64,000 nucleotides of DNA from Petroclostridium sp. X23 (GTDB lineage Bacteria; Bacillota; Clostridia; SK-Y3), in NCBI RefSeq assembly GCF_030013905.1, contig NZ_CP124862.1:1116001-1180000 (forward strand). The letters are read 5' to 3'. Both the position numbers and the translations under genes were made by a program. A model generated the notes under the pieces. It saw nothing but the letters and a program-made list of their open reading frames with translations, did no database searches and had not been told where the DNA came from. Of the stretch, positions 26,558-35,553 are shown piece by piece. The first letter of the stretch is position 1; each line of letters opens with the position of its first letter.

Positions 26558-27262
26558 TTAACTCCAACGTCTTTTTTCTAATACTCTTATGGTTAAGAAT
26601 ACAAAAGCTGCTGAAAAACTAATGTAGTATATGATAGGGCTTAAACTTAAAACGCCTATGACAAAATCCTGAAACCGTCTGAGAATGGATAGCCATTCAA
26701 GTGCCTTTACAGCATATGGATTCTGTATAAAAGGTACGACCCAGTCCATTAACCATAGAAGGAGAAGCGTACCAAAACTTGCTACGGCGGCAGTAATCTG
26801 ATTTTCTGTGAGTGCCGAAATAAACAATCCAACGGCAATGAATGAAGTACCCATTAGGAAGAACCCAAGGTAGCCCGCCAATATCTCACCTAAGGCCGGC
26901 TTGCTAAAAAAGTAAAGTATCACTGGGTAGGCTCCTGTAATTAATAATGTAACAAAAAAAACCGAAACCGCTGCCAGATATTTGCCTAATACGATTCCTG
27001 TAACGCTTACAGGAGATGTAAATAACAATTGATCTGTCTTTGTCTTTTTTTCTTCCGAAATCAATCTCATAGTTAAAACAGGTACTAAAAACAAGAACAC
27101 TATACTAAGGTTGCCAAACATCTGCTTCATATCCGCAGTCATAGTAAAAAGATTCGTTGCTGCAAAAAAGAATCCTGATAAAAGAAGAAAAAAACCTATA
27201 AATATATAACCTATCGGTGAAAAGAAGTATGCCTTCAATTCTCTTTTCAATATCGCAACCAT
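26558..27262 (-). CDS. ABC-2 type transporter permease (GldF-like)
   Basis: A 234-residue permease with six hydrophobic segments. It starts MVAILKRELKAYFFSPIGYI, the usual GldF/NosY-type opening, followed by FLFLVPVLTMRLISEEKKTK and TDQLLFTSPVSVTGIVLGKY. It forms the membrane part of the exporter with the ATPase gene 4 bp upstream. The substrate is not deducible. Confidence 0.9.
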   Translation of the reverse strand: MVAILKRELKAYFFSPIGYIFIGFFLLLSGFFFAATNLFTMTADMKQMFGNLSIVFLFLVPVLTMRLISEEKKTKTDQLLFTSPVSVTGIVLGKYLAAVSVFFVTLLITGAYPVILYFFSKPALGEILAGYLGFFLMGTSFIAVGLFISALTENQITAAVASFGTLLLLWLMDWVVPFIQNPYAVKALEWLSILRRFQDFVIGVLSLSPIIYYISFSAAFVFLTIRVLEKRRWS

Positions 27263-27266
27263 ATCA

Positions 27267-28205
27267 TCATTCCTCCTCTGTAGTAGTAAGCTGCAGGAAG
27301 ATATCTTCCAAGCTTAAATCTAAAGATTTTAACATTAGGATAGGATACTGGTTTTTACTCAATGTAAAGAATAACGGTTTCCTAATATCCATATTCGGTT
27401 CTGCCTCTACGATATAATCAAAGGTATCCGGCTCTTTTTGTCCTTGGATCTCCACATATTTGATACCTTCCAGTTCCTTAATACACTCTAAAACCTTTGT
27501 GTCATCTCCGGCAATCCTAACCATCAACTTGCTTTCATTGGTTAGTACTTTGGATAGATTGTCCGGTGTGTCGATAGCGGCAATTTTTCCTTTATTGATA
27601 ATAATCACCCGTTCGCAAATGGCACTCACTTCAGGCAAAATATGCGAGCTTAAGATGATGGTATGTTCTTTTCTTAAATCGGTAATAACATTGCGGATCT
27701 CAATAATTTGTTTGGGATCCAGTCCCACAGTAGGCTCGTCCAGGATAAGTACTTCCGGATTCCCCAGCAGTGCCTGCGCCAATCCCACTCTTTGTTTATA
27801 TCCTTTTGAAAGATTTTTGATCAAACGATTTTGTACATCGCCTATCTTTACAAGATCCATTATTTCATCAATATGGGATTTGCGGTTCTGCTTCACTTTT
27901 TTCAAATCATATACAAAAGCCAGATATTCCGATACCGTCATATCAAAATAAAGAGGCGGCTGCTCCGGAAGATAACCGATTCTTCTCTTTGCTTCATCCG
28001 GCTGTTCAAGAATATCATATCCCGCAACCGTAACGGTTCCTTCTGTAGAAGGTATATATCCTGTAATAATATTCATGGTAGTGGATTTACCCGCACCGTT
28101 AGGACCAAGAAAACCGAGGACTTCGCCCTTTTCAACAGTAAAATTGATATTGTCTACCGCAGTATGATTTCCATACTTTTTCGTCAGACCTTTTATCTCT
28201 ATCAT
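27267..28205 (-). CDS. ABC transporter ATP-binding protein (GldA/NatA-like)
   Basis: A 312-residue ATPase. It has Walker A GFLGPNGAGKSTTMN, Q-loop YLPEQPPLY, signature NLSKGYKQRVGLAQ, Walker B VLILDEPTVGLDP and the switch His in LSSHILPE. A C-terminal extension of about 80 residues is typical of ABC-2 exporters. The ATG at 28205 (MIEIKGLTKKYG) has AGGAGGG seven bases upstream, so the 13 codons before it are not counted. First gene of a four-gene exporter operon. Confidence 0.92.
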   Translation of the reverse strand: MIEIKGLTKKYGNHTAVDNINFTVEKGEVLGFLGPNGAGKSTTMNIITGYIPSTEGTVTVAGYDILEQPDEAKRRIGYLPEQPPLYFDMTVSEYLAFVYDLKKVKQNRKSHIDEIMDLVKIGDVQNRLIKNLSKGYKQRVGLAQALLGNPEVLILDEPTVGLDPKQIIEIRNVITDLRKEHTIILSSHILPEVSAICERVIIINKGKIAAIDTPDNLSKVLTNESKLMVRIAGDDTKVLECIKELEGIKYVEIQGQKEPDTFDYIVEAEPNMDIRKPLFFTLSKNQYPILMLKSLDLSLEDIFLQLTTTEEE

Positions 28206-28321
28206 AGTTTCCCTCCTGCTTTTCTTATTTCTGTACACGCACAATCTATCATAACATATGATTTTAAATAAAGTGTAAACAAATTATGAATTTTAAAATA
28301 TAAATATATACACTGAATAGT

Positions 28322-28404
28322 CAGGGGCAACACATGGGTATAACTCTGAAATCCGGTAAAAATATACCGAACTGCAAACCGATCTCCCAAGTCTTGCCCC
28401 TTTT
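28322..28404. ncRNA. Inverted-repeat element with nested hairpin, structured RNA candidate
   Basis: GGGGCAA (28324-28330) and TTGCCCC (28394-28400) close an element with an inner hairpin CGGTA/TACCG (28354-28369) and a GGG/CCC pair between. It lies between pfkA and the ABC operon. Strand is not clear: the plus strand has TTTTACT after the stem. It matches no RNA class I know. Confidence 0.35.
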
Positions 28405-28480
28405 ACTCAAACAACATATTCCTTACTGAACAGCTACCGCACCTGCACTTATGTTATTAAAAAAACATTTTATGCTGCTG

Positions 28481-29452
28481 TTAACTGATCAATATATTAT
28501 TCAGCCTTACGATTTCCTGGCTGATCTTATTTTTATCGTTAATGCCTTTAAAGATATCACAATCTACGGCTTTGCCTGCTATAACCCCTACCATCCGGTT
28601 AGTTTTACCTTCCATTAGAAGCTCTACAGCCCGCACCGCCATCTGGCTTGCAATCAATCTGTCAAATGCCGTAGGCGCGCCGCCTCTCTGTAAATGACCC
28701 AAAACGCATGTTCTTGAATCAATGTTAAGGATCGTGTCTACTTGTTTTTTTAATTCATTGACACCTGTCGCGCCTTCTGCAGCAATAACTACACTATACA
28801 GCTTTCCATTCTCAAATTTTGTTTTAAGATGTGTACACATTTCATTAACATCATAAGGAATTTCCGGAACAAGGCAGTAATCCGCTCCACCGGCAATTGC
28901 GGAAGTCACAGCGATATATCCGCAGCCCCTCCCCATTACTTCTATCAAAAATACCCTAGGCATATCTACGATTAATGAACGAGCTGTATCATGAATCTTG
29001 GAGACCGTATCGGTAACAATATTTACCGCCGTATCGGCGCCAATGGAATATTCTGTTCCCGCTATATCATTATCGATAGTTCCCGGTATGCCAATAACGG
29101 GCAGCCCAAACTTGGATACATCACAAGCGCCTCTGAAAGAACCATCTCCTCCAATAACAACCAGCCCTTCAATCCCATGCTTTTGTGCTTGTTCCACCGC
29201 CAGTTTGAGACCTTCTTCAGTTTTAAATTTAGCACTCCGTGCGCTTTTCAGTATGGTTCCGCTTAGTTCTATGATATCATCCACATAATTTGCGGTTAAT
29301 ACCTCCATTTTTCCTTCCATAAGTCCTTTATAACCTTCATATACCCCAAGCGTCTCAATATTATTAGCTTTAGCGGCTTTTACGATTGCCCTTATACATG
29401 CATTCATACCGGGAGCGTCTCCGCCACTGGTAAGAACTCCTATTCTTTTCAT
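28481..29452 (-). CDS. pfkA: ATP-dependent 6-phosphofructokinase
   Basis: A 323-residue PfkA. It has GVLTSGGDAPGMNACIRA for ATP, VIGGDGSFRGA, GIPGTIDNDIAGT (catalytic Asp), MGRGCGYIA and LGHLQRGGAPTAFDR. It commits fructose 6-phosphate to glycolysis. The ATG at 29452 with GGGGTG six bases before it is preferred to an in-frame GTG nine bases upstream. It stands between the ABC operon and aspS. Confidence 0.95.
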   Translation of the reverse strand: MKRIGVLTSGGDAPGMNACIRAIVKAAKANNIETLGVYEGYKGLMEGKMEVLTANYVDDIIELSGTILKSARSAKFKTEEGLKLAVEQAQKHGIEGLVVIGGDGSFRGACDVSKFGLPVIGIPGTIDNDIAGTEYSIGADTAVNIVTDTVSKIHDTARSLIVDMPRVFLIEVMGRGCGYIAVTSAIAGGADYCLVPEIPYDVNEMCTHLKTKFENGKLYSVVIAAEGATGVNELKKQVDTILNIDSRTCVLGHLQRGGAPTAFDRLIASQMAVRAVELLMEGKTNRMVGVIAGKAVDCDIFKGINDKNKISQEIVRLNNILIS

Positions 29453-29510
29453 TGCTTTCACCCCACTAAAATATTCTAATCTCCCACTACATCAATATCT
29501 ATATATAAGC

Positions 29511-31292
29511 TCATACATCCAATTTAATATGAAGCTCTTTTAATTGTTTTGCATCTACTCTGGCAGGCGCATTGTTCATTAGCTCAGAAGCATTTTGAAC
29601 TTTCGGGAACGCGATTACATCTCTAATACTATCCTTTCCGGCAAGAAGCATTACCAATCTGTCCAATCCATAAGCGATCCCGCCATGCGGGGGCGTTCCG
29701 TATTTAAACGCTTCCATTAGAAAACCGAATCTGTCCCATGCTTCTTCTTTACTGAATCCGATGGTTTCAAACATTTTCTGCTGAAGATCAGTATTATAAA
29801 TTCTGATACTTCCCCCTCCGATTTCCACGCCGTTTAATACGATATCGTAAGCCTTGGCTCTTACCTTCGCCGGGTCACTATCCAACAGTGCAATATCTTC
29901 ATCCATTGGAGACGTAAAAGGATGATGCTTCGCAACATATCGTTTAGCCTCCTCATCATACTCAAGCAATGGGAACTCTGTCACCCAGAGGAAGTTATAC
30001 TCATCTTTCTTAATTAAATTCAATCTTTTCGCAAGCTCTATTCTCAAATGTCCAAGGGCGTCATACACGATTTCATTTTTATCCGCTACCATCATAATAA
30101 TGTCACCCGGTTGGGCCTGTGTTCTATCTAATAGGGCTTGAATCTGTTCTTGTGTAAAGAACTTTGTAATAGGTGACTTCAGTTCATTTTCAGTCACTAC
30201 GATCCAAGCCAGCCCTTTAGCTTTATATATCTTCACAAAGTCTACCAGTCCATCTAGATCCCTTCTGCTGAATTGATCCATACAGTTTTTAGCATTAATT
30301 GCCCTTACGCTTCCACCTTTTGCAACAACATCCGCAAACACTTTAAAATCGGTATTCGCGACCAAATCGGATAAATCAATCAATTCAAACCCAAAGCGCA
30401 TATCCGGTTTGTCTGAACCAAAACGATCCATCGCCTGCTGATATGGGAGCCTTAAAAACGGTGTTTCCAACTCAATACCAAGGGTTTCTTTAAATACTTT
30501 CGCAACCAATTTTTCATTGATGCTTAACACATCATCTACATTTACAAAAGACATTTCCACGTCGATTTGTGTAAATTCCGGCTGTCTGTCTGCCCTTAAG
30601 TCTTCGTCCCTAAAGCATTTTACAATCTGGAAATACCTGTCCATACCTGATAACATCAGCAGTTGCTTATATAGCTGCGGAGATTGCGGCAAAGCGTAGA
30701 ACTCTCCCGGATGCACACGGCTTGGTACGAGATAGTCTCTCGCTCCTTCCGGTGTACTCTTTGTAAGCATAGGTGTTTCTATCTCCAGAAAACCGTTTTC
30801 ATCAAAATAATCCCTGGCAATCTTAGCAACTTTATGCCTCAGAATCAGATTATTCTGCATGTCCGGACGTCTGAGGTCAAGATATCTGTATTTTAGTCTT
30901 ACTTGCTCGTTTGCTTCGGAATCTTCTTCAATATAAAACGGAGGTGTTTCTGCCTTATTAAGAATTCTTAACTCAGTAACCTTTACTTCGATTTCACCGG
31001 TTTTCAGCTTAGGATTTACCGACTCATCATCTCTTTTTACTACATCTCCGACAACCGCAAGGACATACTCATTTCTTATATTCTCCGCTTTTTCAAATAC
31101 TTCCTTATTGATGGAAACATCAAAAACGATTTGAACAATGCCTGTCCTATCCCTTAAATCTACAAAGATGACTCCGCCCAAATCTCTTCTTCTTTGGGTC
31201 CAACCCATCAATACGACCTTCTCACCCACATTTGCAATATCTAACTGCGCACACATATGCGTGCGCTTTAACCCCTGTAATGTTTCTACCAT
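29511..31292 (-). CDS. aspS: Aspartyl-tRNA synthetase
   Basis: A 593-residue bacterial-type AspRS. It has the N-terminal OB fold (VVLMGWTQRRRDLGGVIFVD), class II motif 2 FRDEDLRADRQPEFTQID, a GAD insertion domain in the middle, and motif 3 GIAYGLDRLVMLLAG. The long form often charges tRNA-Asn too. GGAGG lies nine bases before the ATG. It follows hisS with a 145-bp gap holding a family-D repeat and probably depends on the hisS T-box transcript. Confidence 0.96.
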   Translation of the reverse strand: MVETLQGLKRTHMCAQLDIANVGEKVVLMGWTQRRRDLGGVIFVDLRDRTGIVQIVFDVSINKEVFEKAENIRNEYVLAVVGDVVKRDDESVNPKLKTGEIEVKVTELRILNKAETPPFYIEEDSEANEQVRLKYRYLDLRRPDMQNNLILRHKVAKIARDYFDENGFLEIETPMLTKSTPEGARDYLVPSRVHPGEFYALPQSPQLYKQLLMLSGMDRYFQIVKCFRDEDLRADRQPEFTQIDVEMSFVNVDDVLSINEKLVAKVFKETLGIELETPFLRLPYQQAMDRFGSDKPDMRFGFELIDLSDLVANTDFKVFADVVAKGGSVRAINAKNCMDQFSRRDLDGLVDFVKIYKAKGLAWIVVTENELKSPITKFFTQEQIQALLDRTQAQPGDIIMMVADKNEIVYDALGHLRIELAKRLNLIKKDEYNFLWVTEFPLLEYDEEAKRYVAKHHPFTSPMDEDIALLDSDPAKVRAKAYDIVLNGVEIGGGSIRIYNTDLQQKMFETIGFSKEEAWDRFGFLMEAFKYGTPPHGGIAYGLDRLVMLLAGKDSIRDVIAFPKVQNASELMNNAPARVDAKQLKELHIKLDV

Positions 31293-31437
31293 GTATTTTT
31301 ACCTCCATTTATCAATCATTTCAGTGAGGAGTGGATAGTGGGGAGTTTTTCACCCTATCCTCACTGTTCACTCCTCACTCGTAATAACATGCCTTATGAA
31401 ATTTTAACGTATCTCATTGAAAGTAATCATTAAATAA
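31293..31437. repeat. Family-D repeat between hisS and aspS
   Basis: 31322-31381 reads CAGTGAGGAGTGGATAGTGG, then GGAGTTTTTCACCC and CACTGTTCACTCCTCACTC. The halves are roughly inverted. It matches 24217-24277 and the right edge of the window (63952-64000). Confidence 0.7.
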
Positions 31438-32697
31438 TTACTGTATATCCTTTATAGCTTCAGCTATATCATCAAGGCTCACTTCTACCGTTTCGCCCGT
31501 CTGCATGTTCTTTAAGTTCGCTTTCCCTTGATTAATTTCATCTTCACCTAATACCATAGTGTATGCAGCGCCTAACTTATCCGCATATTTCATTTGCGCT
31601 TTGAGGCTTCTTCCCATATGATCTTTTTCTGCACTGATGTTCTGCTGTCTTAAATCATACACCAGCGACTGCGCTTTAAATTCCGCTTTTTCACCGATAT
31701 TGGCAATAAATAAATTGATAGGCTCCGGTTGAGGGATAATGATCCCTTGACTTTCCAAGGTTAACAGCAAACGTTCCAGACCCAAGCCAAAACCTATGCC
31801 CGGGGTTGGCTGTCCTCCTAGCTCTTGTATGAGACCATCATATCTTCCGCCGCCGCATACAGTTCCTTGCGCTCCTATATTCCTTGATACAAATTCAAAA
31901 ACCGTCCGTGTATAATAATCAAGTCCTCGAACAATATAAGGATCGATATTATACTGTATTCCCATTTCGTCGAGATGTTTTTTCAAACTCTCAAAATGCA
32001 CTCTGCAGTCTTCACACAAGTGATCCAGCAAGATAGGCGCATTCTCTCCTATCTTTTTGCAGTGACTATTTTTACAGTCAAGAATCCTTAGCGGATTTCT
32101 GTCGTATCTTCCGGCACATGTCTCACACAGCTCATTCAATTGCGGCTGAAAGAACTCCCTAAGTTTCGCATTATATTCTTTTCTGCATTCCGGGCATCCA
32201 ATACTATTGATATTAAGTTCCAACCCTTTTATACCCAATTTGCTTAACAAAGTTCCGGCCAAGGAAATGACCTCTGCATCTACAGACGGTTTTTCCGACC
32301 CGAATACTTCCGTACCGAACTGATGAAACTCTCTCAATCTTCCCGCTTGGGGCTTCTCATACCTATAGCAGGAAATCATATAATACATTTTGGTGGGCTG
32401 CGGAGCTGCATAAAGACTGTTTTCCAAAAAAGCTCTGCCAGCTGATGCCGTGCCTTCCGGTCTCAAAGAAACACTTCGTCCGCCTTTGTCTTCAAAAGTA
32501 TACATCTCTTTTTGAACAACATCAGTGGTATCTCCCACACCTCTTTCAAATAACTCGGTGTGTTCAAATACAGGCGTCCTTATTTCTTTATAACCGTAGT
32601 TTTCACATATTTCTCTTATAGTGTTTTCTATGTACTGCCATTTATATGACTCTTCCGGTACTATGTCCTTAGTTCCTTTAGGCGCTCTTGTGAGCAT
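31438..32697 (-). CDS. hisS: Histidyl-tRNA synthetase
   Basis: A 419-residue HisRS. It has APKGTKDIVPEE at the start, motif 2 YRYEKPQAGRLREFHQFG, the histidine-binding RGLDYYTRTVFEFV and GGGRYDGLIQELGG, then motif 3 GFGLGLERLLL and an anticodon-binding domain. The ATG at 32697 has AAGGAG eight bases upstream; a GTG nine bases earlier is also in frame. A T-box leader with His specifier precedes it, so it responds to uncharged tRNA-His. Confidence 0.96.
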   Translation of the reverse strand: MLTRAPKGTKDIVPEESYKWQYIENTIREICENYGYKEIRTPVFEHTELFERGVGDTTDVVQKEMYTFEDKGGRSVSLRPEGTASAGRAFLENSLYAAPQPTKMYYMISCYRYEKPQAGRLREFHQFGTEVFGSEKPSVDAEVISLAGTLLSKLGIKGLELNINSIGCPECRKEYNAKLREFFQPQLNELCETCAGRYDRNPLRILDCKNSHCKKIGENAPILLDHLCEDCRVHFESLKKHLDEMGIQYNIDPYIVRGLDYYTRTVFEFVSRNIGAQGTVCGGGRYDGLIQELGGQPTPGIGFGLGLERLLLTLESQGIIIPQPEPINLFIANIGEKAEFKAQSLVYDLRQQNISAEKDHMGRSLKAQMKYADKLGAAYTMVLGEDEINQGKANLKNMQTGETVEVSLDDIAEAIKDIQ

Positions 32698-32756
32698 TCC
32701 ATCCACTCCTTGTATTTCTTATACTCCTCAAAGAGCAAAGACATTGATAATAATAA

Positions 32757-33018
32757 ATAAAACCTTTCGTCCAAAATAGGGACGAAAGGTATATATTCGC
32801 GGTACCACCCTTGTTGAATGCATTTACCAATCTACGAATGCATCCCACTTCCGTCCGTTAACGCCGGTAAACGGATTAACCTACTGGCAAAACGCGTTGG
32901 GCTAATCAACTCCTGAGTGTTATTCGGCTGCTTATACATAAACGCACTTCCAGTCAAGGTGCGCTCTCCCTAAATGACAGTCCAGCTTACTTCTCTCATT
33001 CATCGTCTTTCAATTGTT
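32757..33018 (-). promoter_or_regulatory. T-box riboswitch leader of hisS-aspS
   Basis: Read leftward, the conserved AGGGTGGTACCGCG is at about 32811-32798. A terminator follows: CCTTTCGTCC and GGACGAAAGG, with TTTTATTTATT. Stem I features lie upstream (AGGGAGAGCGC, TGGAAGTGCG), and CAC at 32919-32917, in AATAACACTCAGG, is placed as the specifier, which reads His. This matches the downstream hisS. Uncharged tRNA-His would stabilise the antiterminator. Confidence 0.92.
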
Positions 33019-33025
33019 TAGATAT

Positions 33026-33054
33026 ATTTTAACTGTTCTACTGAAAAGTGTCAA
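33026..33054 (-). promoter_or_regulatory. Promoter of the hisS T-box transcript
   Basis: TTGACA (33054-33049), a 17-bp spacer and TAAAAT (33031-33026), a strong vegetative promoter, placed just upstream of the T-box leader. Confidence 0.8.
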
Positions 33055-33062
33055 GTATGTCC

Positions 33063-33202
33063 TAAAAAATATAACGAGGCGAAAAGATGAGTTCCCGACC
33101 CACCTCTATATAGGGTACCGATTAAATTAAACAGGCTGTGAGCATATCTCCCGCCTCGTTCAAACGGTGTGTAGTAATTGCTTACGCAATTATTTCCGTT
33201 GT
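33063..33202 (-). ncRNA. Two-domain structured RNA candidate upstream of hisS (6S-like position)
   Basis: Read leftward there is first a hairpin, TAATTGC-GTAA-GCAATTA, with an outer AACGG/CCGTT pair. Then a large domain is closed by ACGAGGCG (33159-33152) and CGCCTCGT, followed by TATATTTTTT. An extended -10 (TGTTATAAC) is at 33209-33201. In B. subtilis a 6S RNA gene lies close to aspS, so 6S is one guess, but I do not recognise a diagnostic 6S sequence. A 66-codon frame crossing it is not protein-like. Confidence 0.5.
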
Positions 33203-33228
33203 TATAACATATGCCTGCAAAAGTTACT

Positions 33229-33918
33229 TTAATGATCATCCTGCCCATCATGACCTTTTGGAATGATATTTTTAAATATCACCGCTATGCCCGCTAGAAT
33301 TAAGAGTACGGGCCACAAGCTTCTAATCATTCGTAAAGAATACCTCCACATTTGTTCATCGATAATTCCCCGAATTGTTAAGAAAGCCAATGCACCTATA
33401 AAAAATAGGATGAGTGAGGGAATCAGTGGTCTGAACCCATAGGTCTTGAATTCAAAAATAAATATTAACAGAAACGCAGCTGAAAGTGTCATGAATATCA
33501 ACGGCCAAGCTTCCGAAGCATTTACACTCTTCAATTCTATTATAAAGTTGTATATTCCTACTGCCGGAAGAATCAAGCCGGGAAAAACAAAACCCGTCTT
33601 CTTTTTGACAAAATAAACTGTTAAAAATGCCAGCCCCAATGCTGTCAATACCAGTGACCCAAATAGATGTTCATCAATAATACGCGTATTATTAAGAAAT
33701 ATGATACTTCCCAAATAAGATAATATCAGGCCTGCTATAAGGAATCCGGTTTTCTTTTTTCTAAAGTAAGCAACAATAAATGCTATGCCTACGCCAAGCA
33801 TAAACCAATCGCCAATATCGATATGATAGTTGTTTAATAAAAATAAAACTCCCAGACCTATTAGAATAATACCTGGTACAATGCTTCTCTGCCTATTATG
33901 TTCCATATTCTGCTTCAC
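33229..33918 (-). CDS. LiaF/DUF5668-like membrane protein
   Basis: A 229-residue protein with about eight short hydrophobic segments in repeated pairs. Each carries a pattern such as PGIILIGLGVLFLLNNYHID and RKKTGFLIAGLILSYLGSII; KKKTGF occurs twice, showing internal duplication. The C-terminus (SLWPVLLILAGIAVIF) is the typical LiaF-TM/DUF5668 ending. No LiaF outer domain is present. Cell-envelope stress sensing is known for LiaF; here the function is open. No two-component genes are next to it. Confidence 0.8.
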   Translation of the reverse strand: MKQNMEHNRQRSIVPGIILIGLGVLFLLNNYHIDIGDWFMLGVGIAFIVAYFRKKKTGFLIAGLILSYLGSIIFLNNTRIIDEHLFGSLVLTALGLAFLTVYFVKKKTGFVFPGLILPAVGIYNFIIELKSVNASEAWPLIFMTLSAAFLLIFIFEFKTYGFRPLIPSLILFFIGALAFLTIRGIIDEQMWRYSLRMIRSLWPVLLILAGIAVIFKNIIPKGHDGQDDH

Positions 33919-34231
33919 CCCGTTGGATTTTATCGTATATATTATTATATACTGTTTTATCTTCCAAAAAGTCTGATTGGTGTTAGGTTTTTTTAGAGGA
34001 CATAAAAAAGCGCTTATCGTTCGAAAATCTGACAGGGGGACAGGGCCGCAGTCCGGCCAAAAACCAGGCCTGACAGCAGACCAGTCCCCCTGTCCGATTT
34101 TCTCTTCGTGCTAAATCGGACTTTTCACCATTCATTATTTATTGTACATTGTCCATTGTACATTGTCCATTGTACATTCTTCACTATTTACTCCCACTTA
34201 TTCACTGTGAACCGTGAACTGTGAACTAACT
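33919..34231. repeat. Intergenic block: family-A palindrome, TGTACATTG units and GTGAACTG units
   Basis: No gene is seen. 34003-34130 is family A: arms AAAAAGCGCTTATCG and TGCTAAATCGGACTTTTC, next stem GAAAATCTGACAGGGGGAC, and core GGGCCGCAGTCCGGCC. A near-identical copy is at 63742-63869. 34140-34185 holds TTGTACATTGTCCATTG units and 34203-34228 has GTGAACCGTGAACTGTGAAC, ending at the htrA stop codon. Confidence 0.85.
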
Positions 34232-35428
34232 TCATCTTGTAATCAACCCATCATCGGTTCTGTTCTCCAACCGGAATTCAGCTTTCCTTACTTTCCCATC
34301 TCTAATAAATGTAACTGTACACTCACTGCCGGGGCCGCATTTGAACATTTCCTCTCTGAGCTGCATCATGGTATTCACTTCTACGTCACCCATATGTGTG
34401 ATAATATCACCTGATCTTACCCCTGATTTGTAAACAGGACTATCCGGATCAACCTTAGCCACATAAACACCTTTTGATAAATCCATATCCTGTGTTACGT
34501 ATTGCGCTACCACTTTATCATAGGCAAACAGTCCCATATACGGCGTCGCGTATTTTCCATTATCTATAAAACCGGTAATAACCGGTTTTGTAATGTTAAT
34601 AGGAATAGCGAATCCCATTCCTTCGGCACTAGTTACTTTAATGGTATTTATGCCAATCACTTCACCTTTTGAATTTATGAGGGGACCGCCGCTATTCCCC
34701 GGATTGATGGATGCATCGGTTTGTATCAATCCTTCCATATAGTTTTCTCTTCCATCAGTACTTATGCTGATGGTTCTGTTAACTGCACTGACAATTCCTG
34801 CTGTTACAGTTCTTTGAAATTGTAATCCCAACGGATTACCAATGGCAACCGCTGTTTCACCTACTCGCAGCCGGTCCGCATCTCCCAGTGCAGCAGCCTT
34901 CAGTCCTTTCGCATTGATTTTAATGACTGCCAAGTCTAAAGTTGGGTCGGACCACTGGCTTGTAGCATTAATAGTTTTTCCGTTGGCAAGTGTAACGATG
35001 ATCTTATTAGGATCACTGCCTACAACATGATGGTTTGTCAATATATACCCATTTTCCGAAACAATGACACCTGAACCCACACTCCATGCCTCTTGTTGAT
35101 TGGATTCGAACAAGTTGTCCGGATTGACCACCGAGGTTGATATTCCCACAACAGAAGGCATCACCTTACTGGCAACTTCCGTAACATCAAGCTCCCCATT
35201 TTGTGTTAAATCCATTGTGTTATCTCTCACTGGCTGAGTCTCCGTCATGTTTTTAAAATCCATTTGCTGTGCATCAGCTGTGCCGTTATTCATATTTTCC
35301 GGTTGTATGCTGTTTCTTTCAATGTACGAAGGAATAAAAAGCATTAACAACACTCCTGTTATCACTGAAGATGTTAATGCGATTAACACTTTTCTCCATA
35401 TGCTTTCACTGTTATTTCTTCCATTCAT
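34232..35428 (-). CDS. HtrA/DegP-type serine protease with PDZ domain
   Basis: A 398-residue membrane-anchored S1C protease. One span lies near residues 13-31 (ALTSSVITGVLLMLFIPSYI). A trypsin-like domain follows, with His in LTNHHVVG, Asp in PTLDLAVIKI and Ser in INPGNSGGPLINS, and then one PDZ domain (GVRSGDIITHMGDVEVN). It should degrade misfolded proteins outside the membrane. It stands alone; an upstream terminator closes the HD-GYP gene. GTGAAC repeats begin right after its stop. Confidence 0.93.
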   Translation of the reverse strand: MNGRNNSESIWRKVLIALTSSVITGVLLMLFIPSYIERNSIQPENMNNGTADAQQMDFKNMTETQPVRDNTMDLTQNGELDVTEVASKVMPSVVGISTSVVNPDNLFESNQQEAWSVGSGVIVSENGYILTNHHVVGSDPNKIIVTLANGKTINATSQWSDPTLDLAVIKINAKGLKAAALGDADRLRVGETAVAIGNPLGLQFQRTVTAGIVSAVNRTISISTDGRENYMEGLIQTDASINPGNSGGPLINSKGEVIGINTIKVTSAEGMGFAIPINITKPVITGFIDNGKYATPYMGLFAYDKVVAQYVTQDMDLSKGVYVAKVDPDSPVYKSGVRSGDIITHMGDVEVNTMMQLREEMFKCGPGSECTVTFIRDGKVRKAEFRLENRTDDGLITR

Positions 35429-35510
35429 ATATTACCGCCCTCTTTTTTGGTATTTATATTATCTTTTTTAGTGTTTCTCCGTCTGTTTTTCCTATACCTT
35501 AACTATAAAA

Positions 35511-35540
35511 AAACTATACTGACTTTTTTCAGTATAGTTT
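35511..35540 (-). terminator. Terminator of the HD-GYP gene
   Basis: AAACTATACTGA and TCAGTATAGTTT form a 12-bp stem followed leftward by a T run. It lies 14 bp after the stop at 35554. Confidence 0.85.
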
Positions 35541-35553
35541 CTGTTTAACTTGT

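Noticed and set aside
33051..33251. 66-codon minus-strand frame upstream of hisS
   Set aside because: It overlaps the structured RNA, has no protein motif and poor start context.
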